Assembly: GCF_901000735.1 (NCBI RefSeq)
Contig: NC_081542.1
Span: 35,721,606 to 35,785,605, forward strand
Direction: 5' to 3'
Source of the DNA: Corylus avellana
Taxonomy: Eukaryota > Streptophyta > Magnoliopsida > Fagales > Betulaceae
DNA: 64,000 nt
Part shown: positions 33,888 to 44,851 of the stretch, piece after piece
Layout of the letters: each line of letters begins with the position of its first letter
Position numbering within the stretch: position 1 is the first letter of the stretch
Notes under the pieces: generated by a model
The model's input: only the letters and a program-made list of their open reading frames with translations
What the model was told of the DNA's origin: nothing
Databases searched by the model: none
Translations under genes and position numbers: made by a program

Positions 33888-34699
33888 AAATGCCTCTCAA
33901 TCACTCAAATAGTATCCATGAATTGTGATTTGAAGAAATTAAAAAATGGGTACTTTCTCTCTTCTTCTCTTTCTATTTTTTTCCCTACAGAACTGATTGG
34001 TTTCATAAAAAAACTGTCGTGGACCCCTAAATTCTTCTAAATTTCTAGGAACAATTTTGAAAAAAAAAAAAAAGAATTGTAATGGGTACTCAGTTGCTAT
34101 TACTTTGTTAAAGCAAAGAACTCAGTTTCTATTTTTTTGTATGAATCAGTCAAATTGATTTCGGTCTTTTTTTTTTTTTTTGTTAACTCTCTTCTTCTGG
34201 GGTAGTTTAGGTTTCAGAAGAATTTTTTTATTTTCTGAAATATCTATAAATTGTTGGATCTTTTACTGCTGAGTTGCGTCTTGTTTCCTGAGATATTTTT
34301 GGTTGGCTTTTGTTGGTTGTGGTTTCTCCTTTTGAGACTGGTTTGTAATATCTGGAGGTTGGTTTTGTGTTTCAGCTTGTTTCTGGTTGTTAAGAAAGAA
34401 AGTATTTACTCATTAAAAAAAAAAAAAAAGACAGAGAGAGACTTGGAGAGAGAGAACAACAAAAAGACATATTTTTTATTTGTAAGCATGGGGAACACCG
34501 TTTCATTAATAATATATGCAAAAAAGAAAAAGTATACGAGTTGTATAATGTGTACTTCCTAATATTCATGGAGTCTGAAAATTTTGTGGGATGATCCTAT
34601 ATTCATTTTTTTTTTTAATGAGTAAAAATTTGGATTGATGTTTAATATCTATCTAATGATGTTAAATTAACCTTAGTGTTTGGATTGATGTTTATTATC
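33888..34699. other. Non-coding, AT-rich
   Basis: No gene or bounded repeat recognised. T and A homopolymers occur at 34169-34182 and 34417-34429. Confidence 0.4.
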
Positions 34700-34769
34700 T
34701 ATCTAATGCCGCTATTTATTACCTGTTTGTTCTCCATGCCTAAGTCATTGCATCGGTTTGCTTTGGGCC

Positions 34770-34879
34770 CTTACACCTTGTGTATATATTCACTTGTTGA
34801 GTTTGCCTTGAGGTTGGAGCCTCACAACCAAGAGATTACGCTCTCTTGTATACTGAGGCCAGATCTTTGTATGACAAAG
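34770..34879 (+). pseudogene. Unrecognised exon-like fragment 1
   Basis: The frame reads FALRLEPHNQEITLSCILR and PDLCMT, then meets a good donor, AA|GTAAGC at 34880. The protein character differs from the surrounding AT-rich noise. I do not recognise the family. The start of the segment is undefined. With 36178-36264 it may be one captured host gene fragment. Confidence 0.3.
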
Positions 34880-36177
34880 TAAGCATCTTTTTCATTTGCA
34901 TCCTAATTAGTTGCTTCTACTTCTTGCCATGAATTAATTTTTCATTAATTTTTCTTTTTCTTTTGGTTACAAATGTCATCTTAAGATAAATTCTAAGCTG
35001 CAAAAAAGCTGACATGCAAATAGAGGTCATAGTCTTCATCATTATTAGAGACTGCTAAATGATGCGGAATGGAAACTATGAGAATCTTAAATATGTTATG
35101 ATAAAATATAATTACACTAAGTGAGTTTCTTAGGTTGAACGTTATGAATGTACATAGGATTGTTTATCGCATCAGGATACTTTAATCAGGTCCTGAAATC
35201 CCGGATTATACAGCTTAGGCTTGAGTTGTGCTCAGGCTGTTTCAAAGCTTATTTTGTATTTTACATACAAAATGAACTGCTCTAAATGTCACTATTGTGT
35301 TTGTTTTCTAAATGAGCAGAGCACAAGTAAGACTACATGTGATATATAGGCTCATGACCAATCTAGTATCATTGTTATCAATAGGTCCTACTCTCCTACT
35401 TTATCGTGAGTTGTAATCTTTTCATACATCTGTTCTCATTTTGATATTGGTGTGAGTCTAAATTAATGAAATTCACTTTAAAATAGCAATAGCATCACTA
35501 GTAGGGGGAAAAGTTAGTTCATTGTGGAAATCTAAGTGGATTGAGTTTTTGAAGGTTAGATACAACCTTCTGAGTTCATCTTTTCTACTGGAGGATACTA
35601 TTTTCTCCAGGTGAGTGACCCATGGTCGCAAATTGATCTCCAACTTAAGATTGCAATTTTCTTTACCACAAGTAACTTAAGACTGCTTTTTTTTTTTAAA
35701 AAAAAAAAAATTGTACTATAGAGCTCTCATAGGAATATTGCTGGGTTTTTTTGAATTCACCAACTGGAAGAACAGTAGTGAAATAGCTTCTTTGCTCATT
35801 AGTTGAGATTGTACATGCTGATGAGTGATGGAAATGCATAATTTGCCATGAACGTTTCTAGATATGTATGATAAATTGGATATACAGTGTGATACGGTGT
35901 CTTCAGTTTGCAGAATAAATATTGTAGAATCTGGAGAAGATAGTGGAAAGGGAAGTGGGAATAGAATAACAAACGGAAGTTAAGCTTTTGTTTTGCTCTA
36001 ATGGTGTTTGACTTGACAATGTATAGTTTCCACTAAAATCACCTACATTTTATGGGTTGTTTTTGTTTTTCACTCCTTAGCATATTAATAGGTTGGAGGT
36101 GTGTTAATATATTGTTGTTTTTATTACATTTGATTATCATTTGTAAAATGCTTTACTTAATTTTTTTCCAAGAGATT
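34880..36177. other. Intron-like sequence
   Basis: Lies between the two exon-like fragments. No feature recognised apart from a T/A homopolymer pair at 35691-35711. Confidence 0.3.
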
Positions 36178-36264
36178 CTTAAGGAGGTGTCTGGACCTAG
36201 TGTTCATCCTGTCTTAAGTAATACTCGGTGCCCAGGAGTGGTTGCTGTTGAAGCTCACACCAAG
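36178..36264 (+). pseudogene. Unrecognised exon-like fragment 2
   Basis: A pyrimidine tract and CCAAG acceptor precede a frame reading EILKEVSGPSVHPVLSNTR and CPGVVAVEAHTK, ending at donor GTATAA. It looks like a real exon but the family is not known to me. No further linked exon was found before the transposase gene. Confidence 0.35.
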
Positions 36265-36689
36265 GTATAAACAATTAGAGCGTCGATTATCTTTTTAACT
36301 GCCATAATCTGTTAATGAAAAGCTTCATTTCCTAAGGCCAAAATGAAAATCCAATGCAACTTGATTGATTACTGTGTTTGATATCATGGTCGTGTCCTAT
36401 TTCTGTGTATATTCATTATTGAACGGCTCTCTATGTATCTTGTCAAGATCATTTGGTGTTCATTTCTTTAATTTCCTGCTGTCTAAATACTGGTCTAACT
36501 TTTGCTGAGGATGACATTTGTTAATTTGTAGCTCATGAGAGTTTCAAGCTTATAGATAATGATCAAGTGTATGTGCCCTTAATTATTTACAGAAGTTAAT
36601 TGTAAAAAAAATCACTAGAAAACTATCCTAGCTGTTATTTGAGAGAGAACCTTGTTATTAAGCATACTGCTAATGAAGTTTATGAATCC

Positions 36690-36880
36690 CCTAGTAGTGC
36701 GATCAATCGCACGCATTATCAAGGCAAATGTTTCTGGTAGTGCGATCGATCGCACTACGTACTGAAGCACTTGGTAGTGAGGTCGATCGCACTCACTACA
36801 AGGCAAATGTTTCTGGTAGTGCGATGGATCGCACTGCATCCTGAAGTTAAGCCCCTGGTAGTGCGATCGATCGCACACGT
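36690..36880. repeat. GCGATCGATCGC-type palindrome cluster 2
   Basis: Five copies of GGTAGTGCGATCGATCGCAC (with variants) are spaced about 35-50 bp apart. Between them a second repeated phrase, AAGGCAAATGTTTCTGGTAG, occurs twice. Each core is a perfect or near-perfect palindrome. Confidence 0.8.
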
Positions 36881-37611
36881 GATCGTCTGAAGACTTGTAT
36901 TCCTACTGCATCTCTCCCTTCTTTTCTTATGGTTGCATTAAACCTCTCTTATTCTCTTGTGGTTGTATTAAACCTTGTTTCTTCTCTTATTATTACTTTT
37001 AGATTAGTATTAAGTCTTAGGATGATGACAAAAGAACAAAATATTCACCTTCCATGAACTTGATTTCCTGTTTTAATCTCTTTTGTGTTAATGTCTTGTG
37101 TTTATGGGTATTTGTTTTCGTACAACATTCCCAATTGATTCTCTACACGTTTATCTAAACAACATCAATCAACTCAACATACCTTTGTGCACTGATTTGA
37201 AGTTGCATAACAGTGAACAAAATATACACAAACAACCCATAAACTTGAAACAAGACAACATTCTATAATAAATATCAAAGCTAACAACAATACTAAAAAT
37301 GTAAAACTGTCATTGAGCTAAACTAGTAAATAAATTACAAATAGAAATTTGCTCTAAACTAGTAACCTACTTCTAGAATATTTTGTTAGGTAACATGGCA
37401 TTGAGCTAGCATCATTTCGTGAATATTTGTTCTAAACTAGTAACCCACTTCTAGAATTCTCTCATTACCCATGCTCCTTTTAAACTGTCCCTCCCTTAAT
37501 ATTTGAGAACAGACCTCTCATTTAATCCTCTTAATTCTTAAGAATTTGATCTTCTAATTCCCTTGTGTGCGTACATGTACGCAATGAATAACCTCTAATA
37601 GGGACATCAAT
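36881..37611. other. 5' flank of CACTA transposase
   Basis: AT-rich, with no gene recognised. Short direct repeats of TTGCTCTAAACTAGTAACC (37350 and 37430 areas) are present. It may hold the transposase promoter, which I cannot place. Confidence 0.4.
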
Positions 37612-40600
37612 ATGGATAGGAGTTGGATGCGGGAAAGTACTGATGTTCAGAGTGATTTCAAAAAGGTGTGAAAGAATTCATGGGAATGGCAGTTAAATCA
37701 GTTGATTCACGTGATATGACAAAGTGTCCATGCAGTGATTGTGCAAATTGATATTATTGTCATATTAGTGAGGTGAAGGGTCACTTGTATATGAATGGAT
37801 TTACTCCGACATACACTCGATGAATATTTCACGAGGAAAAAGATCATTTTAGGGTAAACACTTCTACAAACATGCACACACATACAAGTGAAATGATGGA
37901 GGAGGTTGATGCAGTTGAAGAATTGTTCGACGATGTATGTATGGGGACATTTATTGATGCTATCATCGGAGAATCCTCTACTTCATAGGGCCCCACAACT
38001 GATGTTCACAAACAAACAAGCTCCTTCTACCGATTATGGGAAGATGGTTTACGAGAACTTTATCCAGGCTGCAAGAAATTTACACAAATTGCTTTTGTAC
38101 TGAAGATGCTTCATATAAAGACGTTCTGCAACGTAAGTAACAAAGCGTTTGATATGATGATTGACTTGATAAAGATGGCCCTCCCAGATGGAGAGACATT
38201 GCCACGCTCGTATAGAGAAGCACTACAGTTTAGGCGACACTTGGGATTTGGTTACGATAAGATACACGCATGCAAGAATGGTTGTGTGCTTTTTTGGAAA
38301 AAACATGCAGACAAAGTGGTATGCCCAAAGTGCAACAATTCAAGATGGATTGATGGCAAAGGCAGAAAAAGTAATATTCCTCAAAAAGTCTTACGGTATT
38401 TCCCAATAAAATCAAGGTTACAATGGTTGTTTGTGACAAAAAAATGGCCAAGGAAATGCGGTGGCACAAAGATGGTCGAGAAGATGATGGCAATACTCTC
38501 AGACACCCCACCGATTCTATTGTATGGAAAGAGTTTGATAAAAGACATGAGTGGTTTGCAAGTGATTCCCACAACGTGCGGCTTGGTTTAGCAAGTGATG
38601 GTTTCAACCCATATGGTAATATGAGTACCACATATAGCATATGGGCAGTAATGTTAACGGTGTACAATCTCCCTCCGTGGATGTGTATGAAGAGTCCAAA
38701 TTTAATATGGTCCCTTATTATCCCTGGGCCTTCAGATCCCGAAAAGAATATTGATGTATATTTGTGGCCATTGGTTGATGACTTGAAAGATTTATGGAAT
38801 GAAGGCATACGCGTGTACGATGCATCAAAGAAAGAGACATTTCAATTGCATGCGACATTACTATGGACTATAAATGATTTTTCCGCATATGAAAAATTAT
38901 CTGGGTGGTCTACAAGTGGAAATCTTGCATGTCCAGTATGTAATAAGGATACATCGTTCGGGTATTTAAAGTATGGGCATAAGGTGTGCTTCATGTGTCA
39001 TCGTCGGTGGCTTCCTCAAGAGCATCTATGGCGCAAAAGAGGAGATTTGTTCGATGGTATAGAGGAGCAGAGATTGGAACCTAAAGAATTGTCTGCAAGT
39101 CAATTGTTGAAACAACTAAGGGATGCTGAGGGTTTACAATTTGGAAAAACAAGCGGGAGAAAGAGAAAGTACACATATGTTGTGTTGAATTGGAAGAAGA
39201 GAAGTATTTTCTTTGAGTTGCCTTACTGGTCAATATTGAAACTACGTCACAATTTAGATGTAATGCATATTGAGATGAACATATGTGAAAGTATCTTAGG
39301 TACGTTGTTGAATATTGATGGGAAGACCAAGGACACAGTCAAGGCACAAAGAGATTTACAGTTGATGGGTATACATAAAGAATTCCATGTGCAGCCAAAT
39401 TGTGAAACTTATAGGATGCTACTTGCGAAGAATACCTTGACAAGAGATGAGAAGAAGAGTTTATGTGAGTGGTTGAAAGGTGTTAAATTTCCTGACAGGT
39501 ATGCATCTAACATTGGTCGATGTGTGAACAAGCTTCTTGGTAAAATTTTGGGTATGAAAAGCCATGATTGTCATGTCTTCTTACAGCGCTTGCTTCCTGT
39601 TGCAATTCAAAATTTCTCTACGTCGGAAATACGAACAACATTGACCGAGTTCAGTACATTTTTTACGCAGTTATGTTCACGGACGTTGAAAGTTAATATC
39701 CTGATACAGATGAAAGTCGACATTGTAATAATTTTATACAAAATGGAAAAAATATTTCCGCCAGCTTTTTTTTATGTTATAATCCATCTAGCACTTCATT
39801 TACCTCAGGAGGCTGAGTTTGCCGGTCCTGTACAAAACCGTTGGATGTATCCGTTCGAAAGAGAACTTGGAAGATATAAGAAGTGGACGCGTAATAAAGC
39901 GCGTCCAGAGGGGTCTATTGCCGAGTGTTACCTAGCTGAGGAGAGCTTGACCTTCTGTTCCAGGTATCTTCGGGGGATTGAGACAAGATGGAACCGTGAA
40001 CGGAGAAATGTTGACATTGATATTGTAGAAATGAGCCAACGCTTGGATGTGTTCTCCCAACGAGTTCAGCCGTTAGGAGCAGCTAAATTAGTAACACTGG
40101 ATGCTAATGCTTTTGATAGGGCACAATGGTATGTGCTTACCAACTGTAACAAAACAGCCTCATATTTGGAATAAGTTTAGTACTGGTCTTTGTGTTTTAC
40201 CTGTTATGACATATTATAATTTTAGCGTTGATGATCATTTACAAATACATTTATTTTTCATGTAGTTAATATTATAATATGATCAAAAGAGAATTCGGCC
40301 GTGACATTGAAAAAAAAACATGAGGCTAACTTTGAACGTTGGTTCCATAAACATTTATACAATAATGGGCGTACTGCAGACAATGGCTCAAAACAATTAT
40401 ATGATTTTGCATGCGGGCCTGATCGTCATGTTACATCGTATAGAGGTTGCATCGTGAATGGGGTTAGGTACCACACGAAAGAATGTGCAGAAACTCGTAC
40501 TACCCAGAACAGTGGTATTTCTGTTTTAGGTGAGGACGAATCCTCAATAACGGAGTATTATGGTAAGTTAAAAAATATTCTAGAGTTACGTTACCCTGGC

Positions 40601-41004
40601 CAAATCTCGTGTACTTGTTTGAGTGCGATTGGTCGGACACTGGGAGTGCAACAGGAGTACGAATGGACCAAGGCTTCACGATTGTGAATACTTCTTGTAA
40701 ATGGTGTAAATCCGACCCGTTCATCTTAGTATGTCAAGCTTCGCAGGTGTTTTACTTGGATGATCCCAAATTGGGTGGTAATTGGAAAGTGGTGCAGAAG
40801 TGGATCAATAGAGACATCTATGATATTCCAACAGTACAAAAGGGAGATAATACAAAAGATGACCAAAGACTCAGTGATGACGTATACCAGGAAGGTGAAT
40901 GTGTTGGGGGTAATATGGTCTTTGTTGATGAAGCAAATGTTGAAGCCTCCACTCAATTACGTAGAGATGATGCGAGAATAGCAATTGATGAATTATATAT
41001 TTAA
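37612..41004 (+). pseudogene. CACTA TNPD-type transposase (decayed)
   Basis: This is the catalytic transposase of an En/Spm element, which cuts and pastes the CACTA ends. It opens at ATG 37612 (MDRSWMRE) with the Transpos_assoc zinc motif CPCSDCAN (about 37720) and GHLYMNGFTPTYTR. The tnp2 domain follows from about 38260: CKNGCVLFW, ADKVVCPKCNNSRW, MAKEMRWHKDG, GLASDGFNPYG, PWMCMKSPN and LKLRHNLDVMHIE. Then come DUF4218 (about 39590-39970; LPQEAEFAGPVQNRWMYPFE) and DUF4216 (about 40610-40850). Lesions: a frameshift and several TGA/TAG codons before 38000, a 1-bp indel in the A7 run at 38439-38445, and a frameshift near 40595-40610. 40175-40300 looks like an intron. Longest intact stretch: 583 codons, 38423-40174. 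Confidence 0.9.
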
Positions 41005-41254
41005 CTTAATGCAAGCATGTTTGCCAACGATAACTTGCCGAACGAGGACTATGATACAAACTTTGATGAGGAAGAGGAGTTATGTAGCGACAACGATATA
41101 GACTCTGAACACGAAGAGGACTCTGAACACGAACAATCATCTTCAAGTAACAGTGATACAGATTCTGAATATGAATCTGATGATGATATGTGTTGAACAT
41201 AAGCTCACATTTGGTGTAAGTACAAAGTGTATTAGCATATTTAATGAAGTTGAT

Positions 41255-41322
<68 letters not shown>

Positions 41323-41450
41323 GGTGTTTTTTTTTTTTTTTACCAGCATGATTATTGTATGTTTGTCAACAATATTGAACATGCTATATGGTTATAATTT
41401 GACTAATATAATTTTTTGGTTTTTGAATTGTTAGTAGATTGATCATAACA
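41005..41450. other. Spacer between the two CACTA genes
   Basis: Contains an acidic Asp/Glu/Ser-rich continuation in other frames (41040-41190), probably the decayed C-terminal tail of the TNPD protein. A dinucleotide repeat and a T run follow (41325-41341). Confidence 0.5.
41256..41319. repeat. (CT)n(TA)n compound microsatellite
   Basis: About 18 CT units run directly into about 14 TA units. Confidence 0.95.
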
Positions 41451-43378
41451 ATGACAACAACAGGACACAAACGTGTTCCAGCAGCACGAGGCCGAGGCTA
41501 AGGTCAAGGTCGGGGCCTTATTGACGAGCATGAGAGTCCGACTCTCAATTCTTGGTTTGGTGATACAGATATGCAAGTGTCGCCCTCGCCCCCCCCCCCC
41601 TCCTCCTAGAGTCAGCGGATGGGCATCCTTCGCACGAGTCTAATAATCCTATTCACTCAGTGGCAGGATTGGATTCACAGGGAGCCGCCCCTACTGCATC
41701 TTGTAAGTTCATGAATTATATGTTTATGAAATGTTATTTTTGTATTTTTTTGGTTTGTTATAGACATTTGACAATATACTTTTCCAAATATAACTTACTA
41801 CGTTACCATGTTTTGCGTAACAGCTACCACGTCTGTCAGAAGTGTAAGGGGTAAGGCCAAGTGTAAGAAGTTGAGTGACCACGTACTTAAGAATGGTCCC
41901 TTAGTGCTAAACATCCCAAATAGACACCAGGCACCTGTAGGCGAGAATGTAGCATGGTTTGCAAGCAAGATGGGGAGATTATTCATAATATGTGCGAACT
42001 CCATCACGGTGAATGGAAAAAGGTCCCAGCTGAGGAAAAGCACAAGTTGTTATTTCATGTTCAGGTATGAATATCAATGTAATGTTTAAGAATATGTTTC
42101 GTATGAAAAAATAATGTGACACATTTTTTACCATTGTTTTCTTATCAATTATGTATCTGTCAAACTTCGCACTGAATATGGGACGATATGAGCACATCAA
42201 AGCTGTTGAACATAAATTGGGTCGTGCATATGCTAGGCTTCGTTCGTACTTGTATAGGGACCACTACAATAAATATTTTGAAGGCATTCATAAGGACGAT
42301 GATGAGGGGATTGCCAAGGCTAAGGCTATTGGGAGGAAAAAAGTGTCAGCAGGGTTCGTCCTGAACAATGGAACCTAATATGTGACTCATTTGATGACGC
42401 TAAATGGAAGGTAAATATATATTATTATACTGATTAGAAAATTCATATTGATATAATTTGTATGCACTTGAAGACATTTTATGAATAATCGTGTTTTTTT
42501 TTCTTTTCTCCAAATTTTATAGAAAAAGTCTGAACGAAATATAAAAAACAGAAGCAAATTGGAAACAAAGCACACAGCTGGGACTTGTTCATTTGTCAAC
42601 GTCATTTACAAAAAGATAAGTATCTCGTAGCATAATTTAATGAAAGTAACATTATTTAGTGTAAACTTTGATTATATGTATTATGTGTAGGAACAAGAAA
42701 CAAAAGTGAAGCTCAATCATGTTGAACTATATGAGGCTACCCATACAAGAAAAAGGGATAAAGAGTTTGTGAACGCCAAATGCAAAGTCTATATGTAAGT
42801 AAATGTTTACGCTCCGATCATTAAGTTGATTAGTGAAGAACATTAATAATAAACTTGCATGAAGTATATATTAAACTAAGGCCCACTATGACTTGTGCAG
42901 TTTCAGATGCGAGAATTAACAATCAGTGAGGCGTTAGAGGAAGGCAATGTGAAAGGAAGAAGTGTAGAGGACCGAATGGAAGAAATAGTCTTACAAGTGT
43001 TAGGGGGCCGACGATCTGGGCACGTTAGAGGAATGGGATGCGGTCTTATTCCTACCCCTTTAAGTACTTCATCTCAAGCGTTCGCCCACTTTGACAACCA
43101 TAACGAGTGTAGGAAAAGACAAGAAGATACTCAAAGCGACTAGAATTGAGGGACAATCTGCAAGCCAACGTTGAGGAAACGAACAAATTGAAAGCCATTG
43201 TTGAGTTCTTAATGTCACGTATTGGAGGGTTAGTGAAACTTTACCTATGCATTAATTTTACAAAAACACATATACTAAGTAATCGTTAAAAAGCTTATTG
43301 AACATTATATGAAATTCTATTCTTCTTAGGTCTGGAGGGAGTTTGATTGGAGGTGAATCAAGTCAAGCCAACAATTGA
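41451..43378 (+). pseudogene. CACTA TNPA-like Transposase_24 protein (decayed)
   Basis: Second gene of the element, in the same direction as the transposase. TNPA-like proteins bind the subterminal repeats and regulate the element. It starts at ATG 41451 (MTTTGHKRVPAARGRG). Exon-like pieces separated by short AT-rich introns carry KCKKLSDHVLKNGPLVLNIP (about 41850-41930), NFALNMGRYEHIKAVEHKLG with YARLRSYLYRDHYNKY (42150-42290), then KKSERNIKNRSKLETKHTAG (42524-42590), KVKLNHVELYEATHTRKRD (42705-42790) and a last part ending GGESSQANN before TGA at 43376-43378. This pattern matches the plant Ptta/En/Spm Transposase_24 family. Stops near 41500 and frameshifts near 41975 and 43140 show it is dead. 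Confidence 0.8.
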
Positions 43379-43863
43379 GGGAGCTTTGGAATAACCATTT
43401 ATTTAGGATGTACTTTTTGATACCATCTATTTGGGATATATTTTTTGATACTATGTATTTGGATAGTTGTTGGTACTTTCTATTTGCTACTGTGTATTTT
43501 AGTATTTGTTGATCGTGATCTGTTTGGTAATGTACATTTGTTGGTACTTTTTATTTGGCTTATATTATGTTAAGATATTCGCAAAATTTTTTGTTCAAGA
43601 ACTTTTGAATTAGTAAATCTCCTTTGACATGTTTATCAAGGTTAAAGAACTTTGGGTAAACAATGCAAGGGAGTAATAATATCTTTCTAAATTTTCTTTT
43701 TAAGTGTATGCAGGATGACAAGAGTACAAGAAAGTTAAACTACCCAAGTAGGTTCTCACTTTAATATGTTTCATGAAGAAACACATTTTTAGTATCTCTT
43801 TCTCTATCATGTTGGGTTTCATTTTCATTGTCTTTGATATTATATATTGGTTCATTGTGGTAG
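43379..43863. other. 3' flank of TNPA-like gene
   Basis: 43400-43600 is T/G-rich with repeated TATTTGG and TTGGTACTTT words, probably the 3' UTR. At 43708-43740 a short exon-like piece (GATGACAAGAGTACAAGAAAG) may belong to the ATAD3 fragment, but similarity is too weak to call. Confidence 0.35.
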
Positions 43864-43911
43864 ATTACTCAAATTGCTTATGAGGATGAATTGGCAAGGA
43901 AGAGGATGCAG
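43864..43911 (+). pseudogene. Probable captured ATAD3 exon
   Basis: 48 bp after an AG acceptor encode ITQIAYEDELARKRMQ. The YEDELARKRMQ string is characteristic of the N-terminal coiled-coil region of plant ATAD3-type mitochondrial AAA-ATPases. The donor position reads CAG|ATAAGT instead of GTAAGT, so splicing here would be lost. No other ATAD3 exon is clear nearby. It lies between the CACTA genes and the SF3A2 fragment. Confidence 0.45.
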
Positions 43912-44851
43912 ATAAGTACTTTATTTTGGGTTCTGGAATTTTGCTGGCCATGGATTGTAAAACATATATTTAATAGTTTTCTCCCTTGGCAGGTTTGATT
44001 CATGGGGCAATTCTCACATATTTTTGATGATTTTGATGAGGTTAGTCCTTTTGAGTTACGTTTCTTGTGGGCATTTAGATTAGTTTGAAGATTGTTGTCT
44101 GATGTGGTGAAATAGTGTTAATGCATAGTAGTCTTCTCCAAAAGGTGTTAAACTTTTAAACTTTGCCAGTATTTGTGGTTTTCGGCTTGTGTTTGCAATG
44201 ATAGGTGTCGTTTTGTAGTTTTAAGCCATTATTCATGATATGTTTGGCCTTTGTATTATATCATTTTCATAATTATAGGATAAAGAGGTATAAGATCATA
44301 TAAAATTCAAAAATCACCATTTTTTCCCTTTACATTCTCAACAAAATAATGGAGAATCTGAATTTTCGCTTTTTTCTTTTTTTCTCTTTCCATTTTCTCT
44401 TGGTCTTTTTTTTCGACCCCATAGATAATGTTGTTTTGTGCTTTTTCTTCTACTAGGAGTTGAGATTTGTTGTGTGGCAAAACGAACTATGTTATGTTAT
44501 GTTTGTCCCCAAAGTCAGATTTCGTCGAACATGTAGTGTGCAAAATTGTAACGAAGATAATTGATTTCTTCTACTGGTTGATAGTTTGTCTGCCTCTGAG
44601 CAAGATCACATCTTTGTGTGTTTGTAGGTGGTTTTAATAGGTAGGTCTGTGGTGATCCCGGTTGCTATACTCTTAAGAACCTGAATGTCTTACATCTTTG
44701 ATTTTGTGGTTATTATTCTTGCTGATTTTGTAGGTCTTTATTTTCCTTTTTCGTTTTCACTCAGACCCTTTAAGAGAAGTATTCCGTTGATAATTTTAGC
44801 AATCTTGTAATTCTTGACTCATGAGTAAACGTCCATTCACTATACTTGCAG

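Noticed and set aside
33590..33928. Open frames spanning the N run
   Set aside because: Most residues are unknown. They are artefacts of translating an assembly gap.
38230..38808. 192-codon minus-strand open frame
   Set aside because: Antisense to the tnp2 domain of the CACTA transposase.
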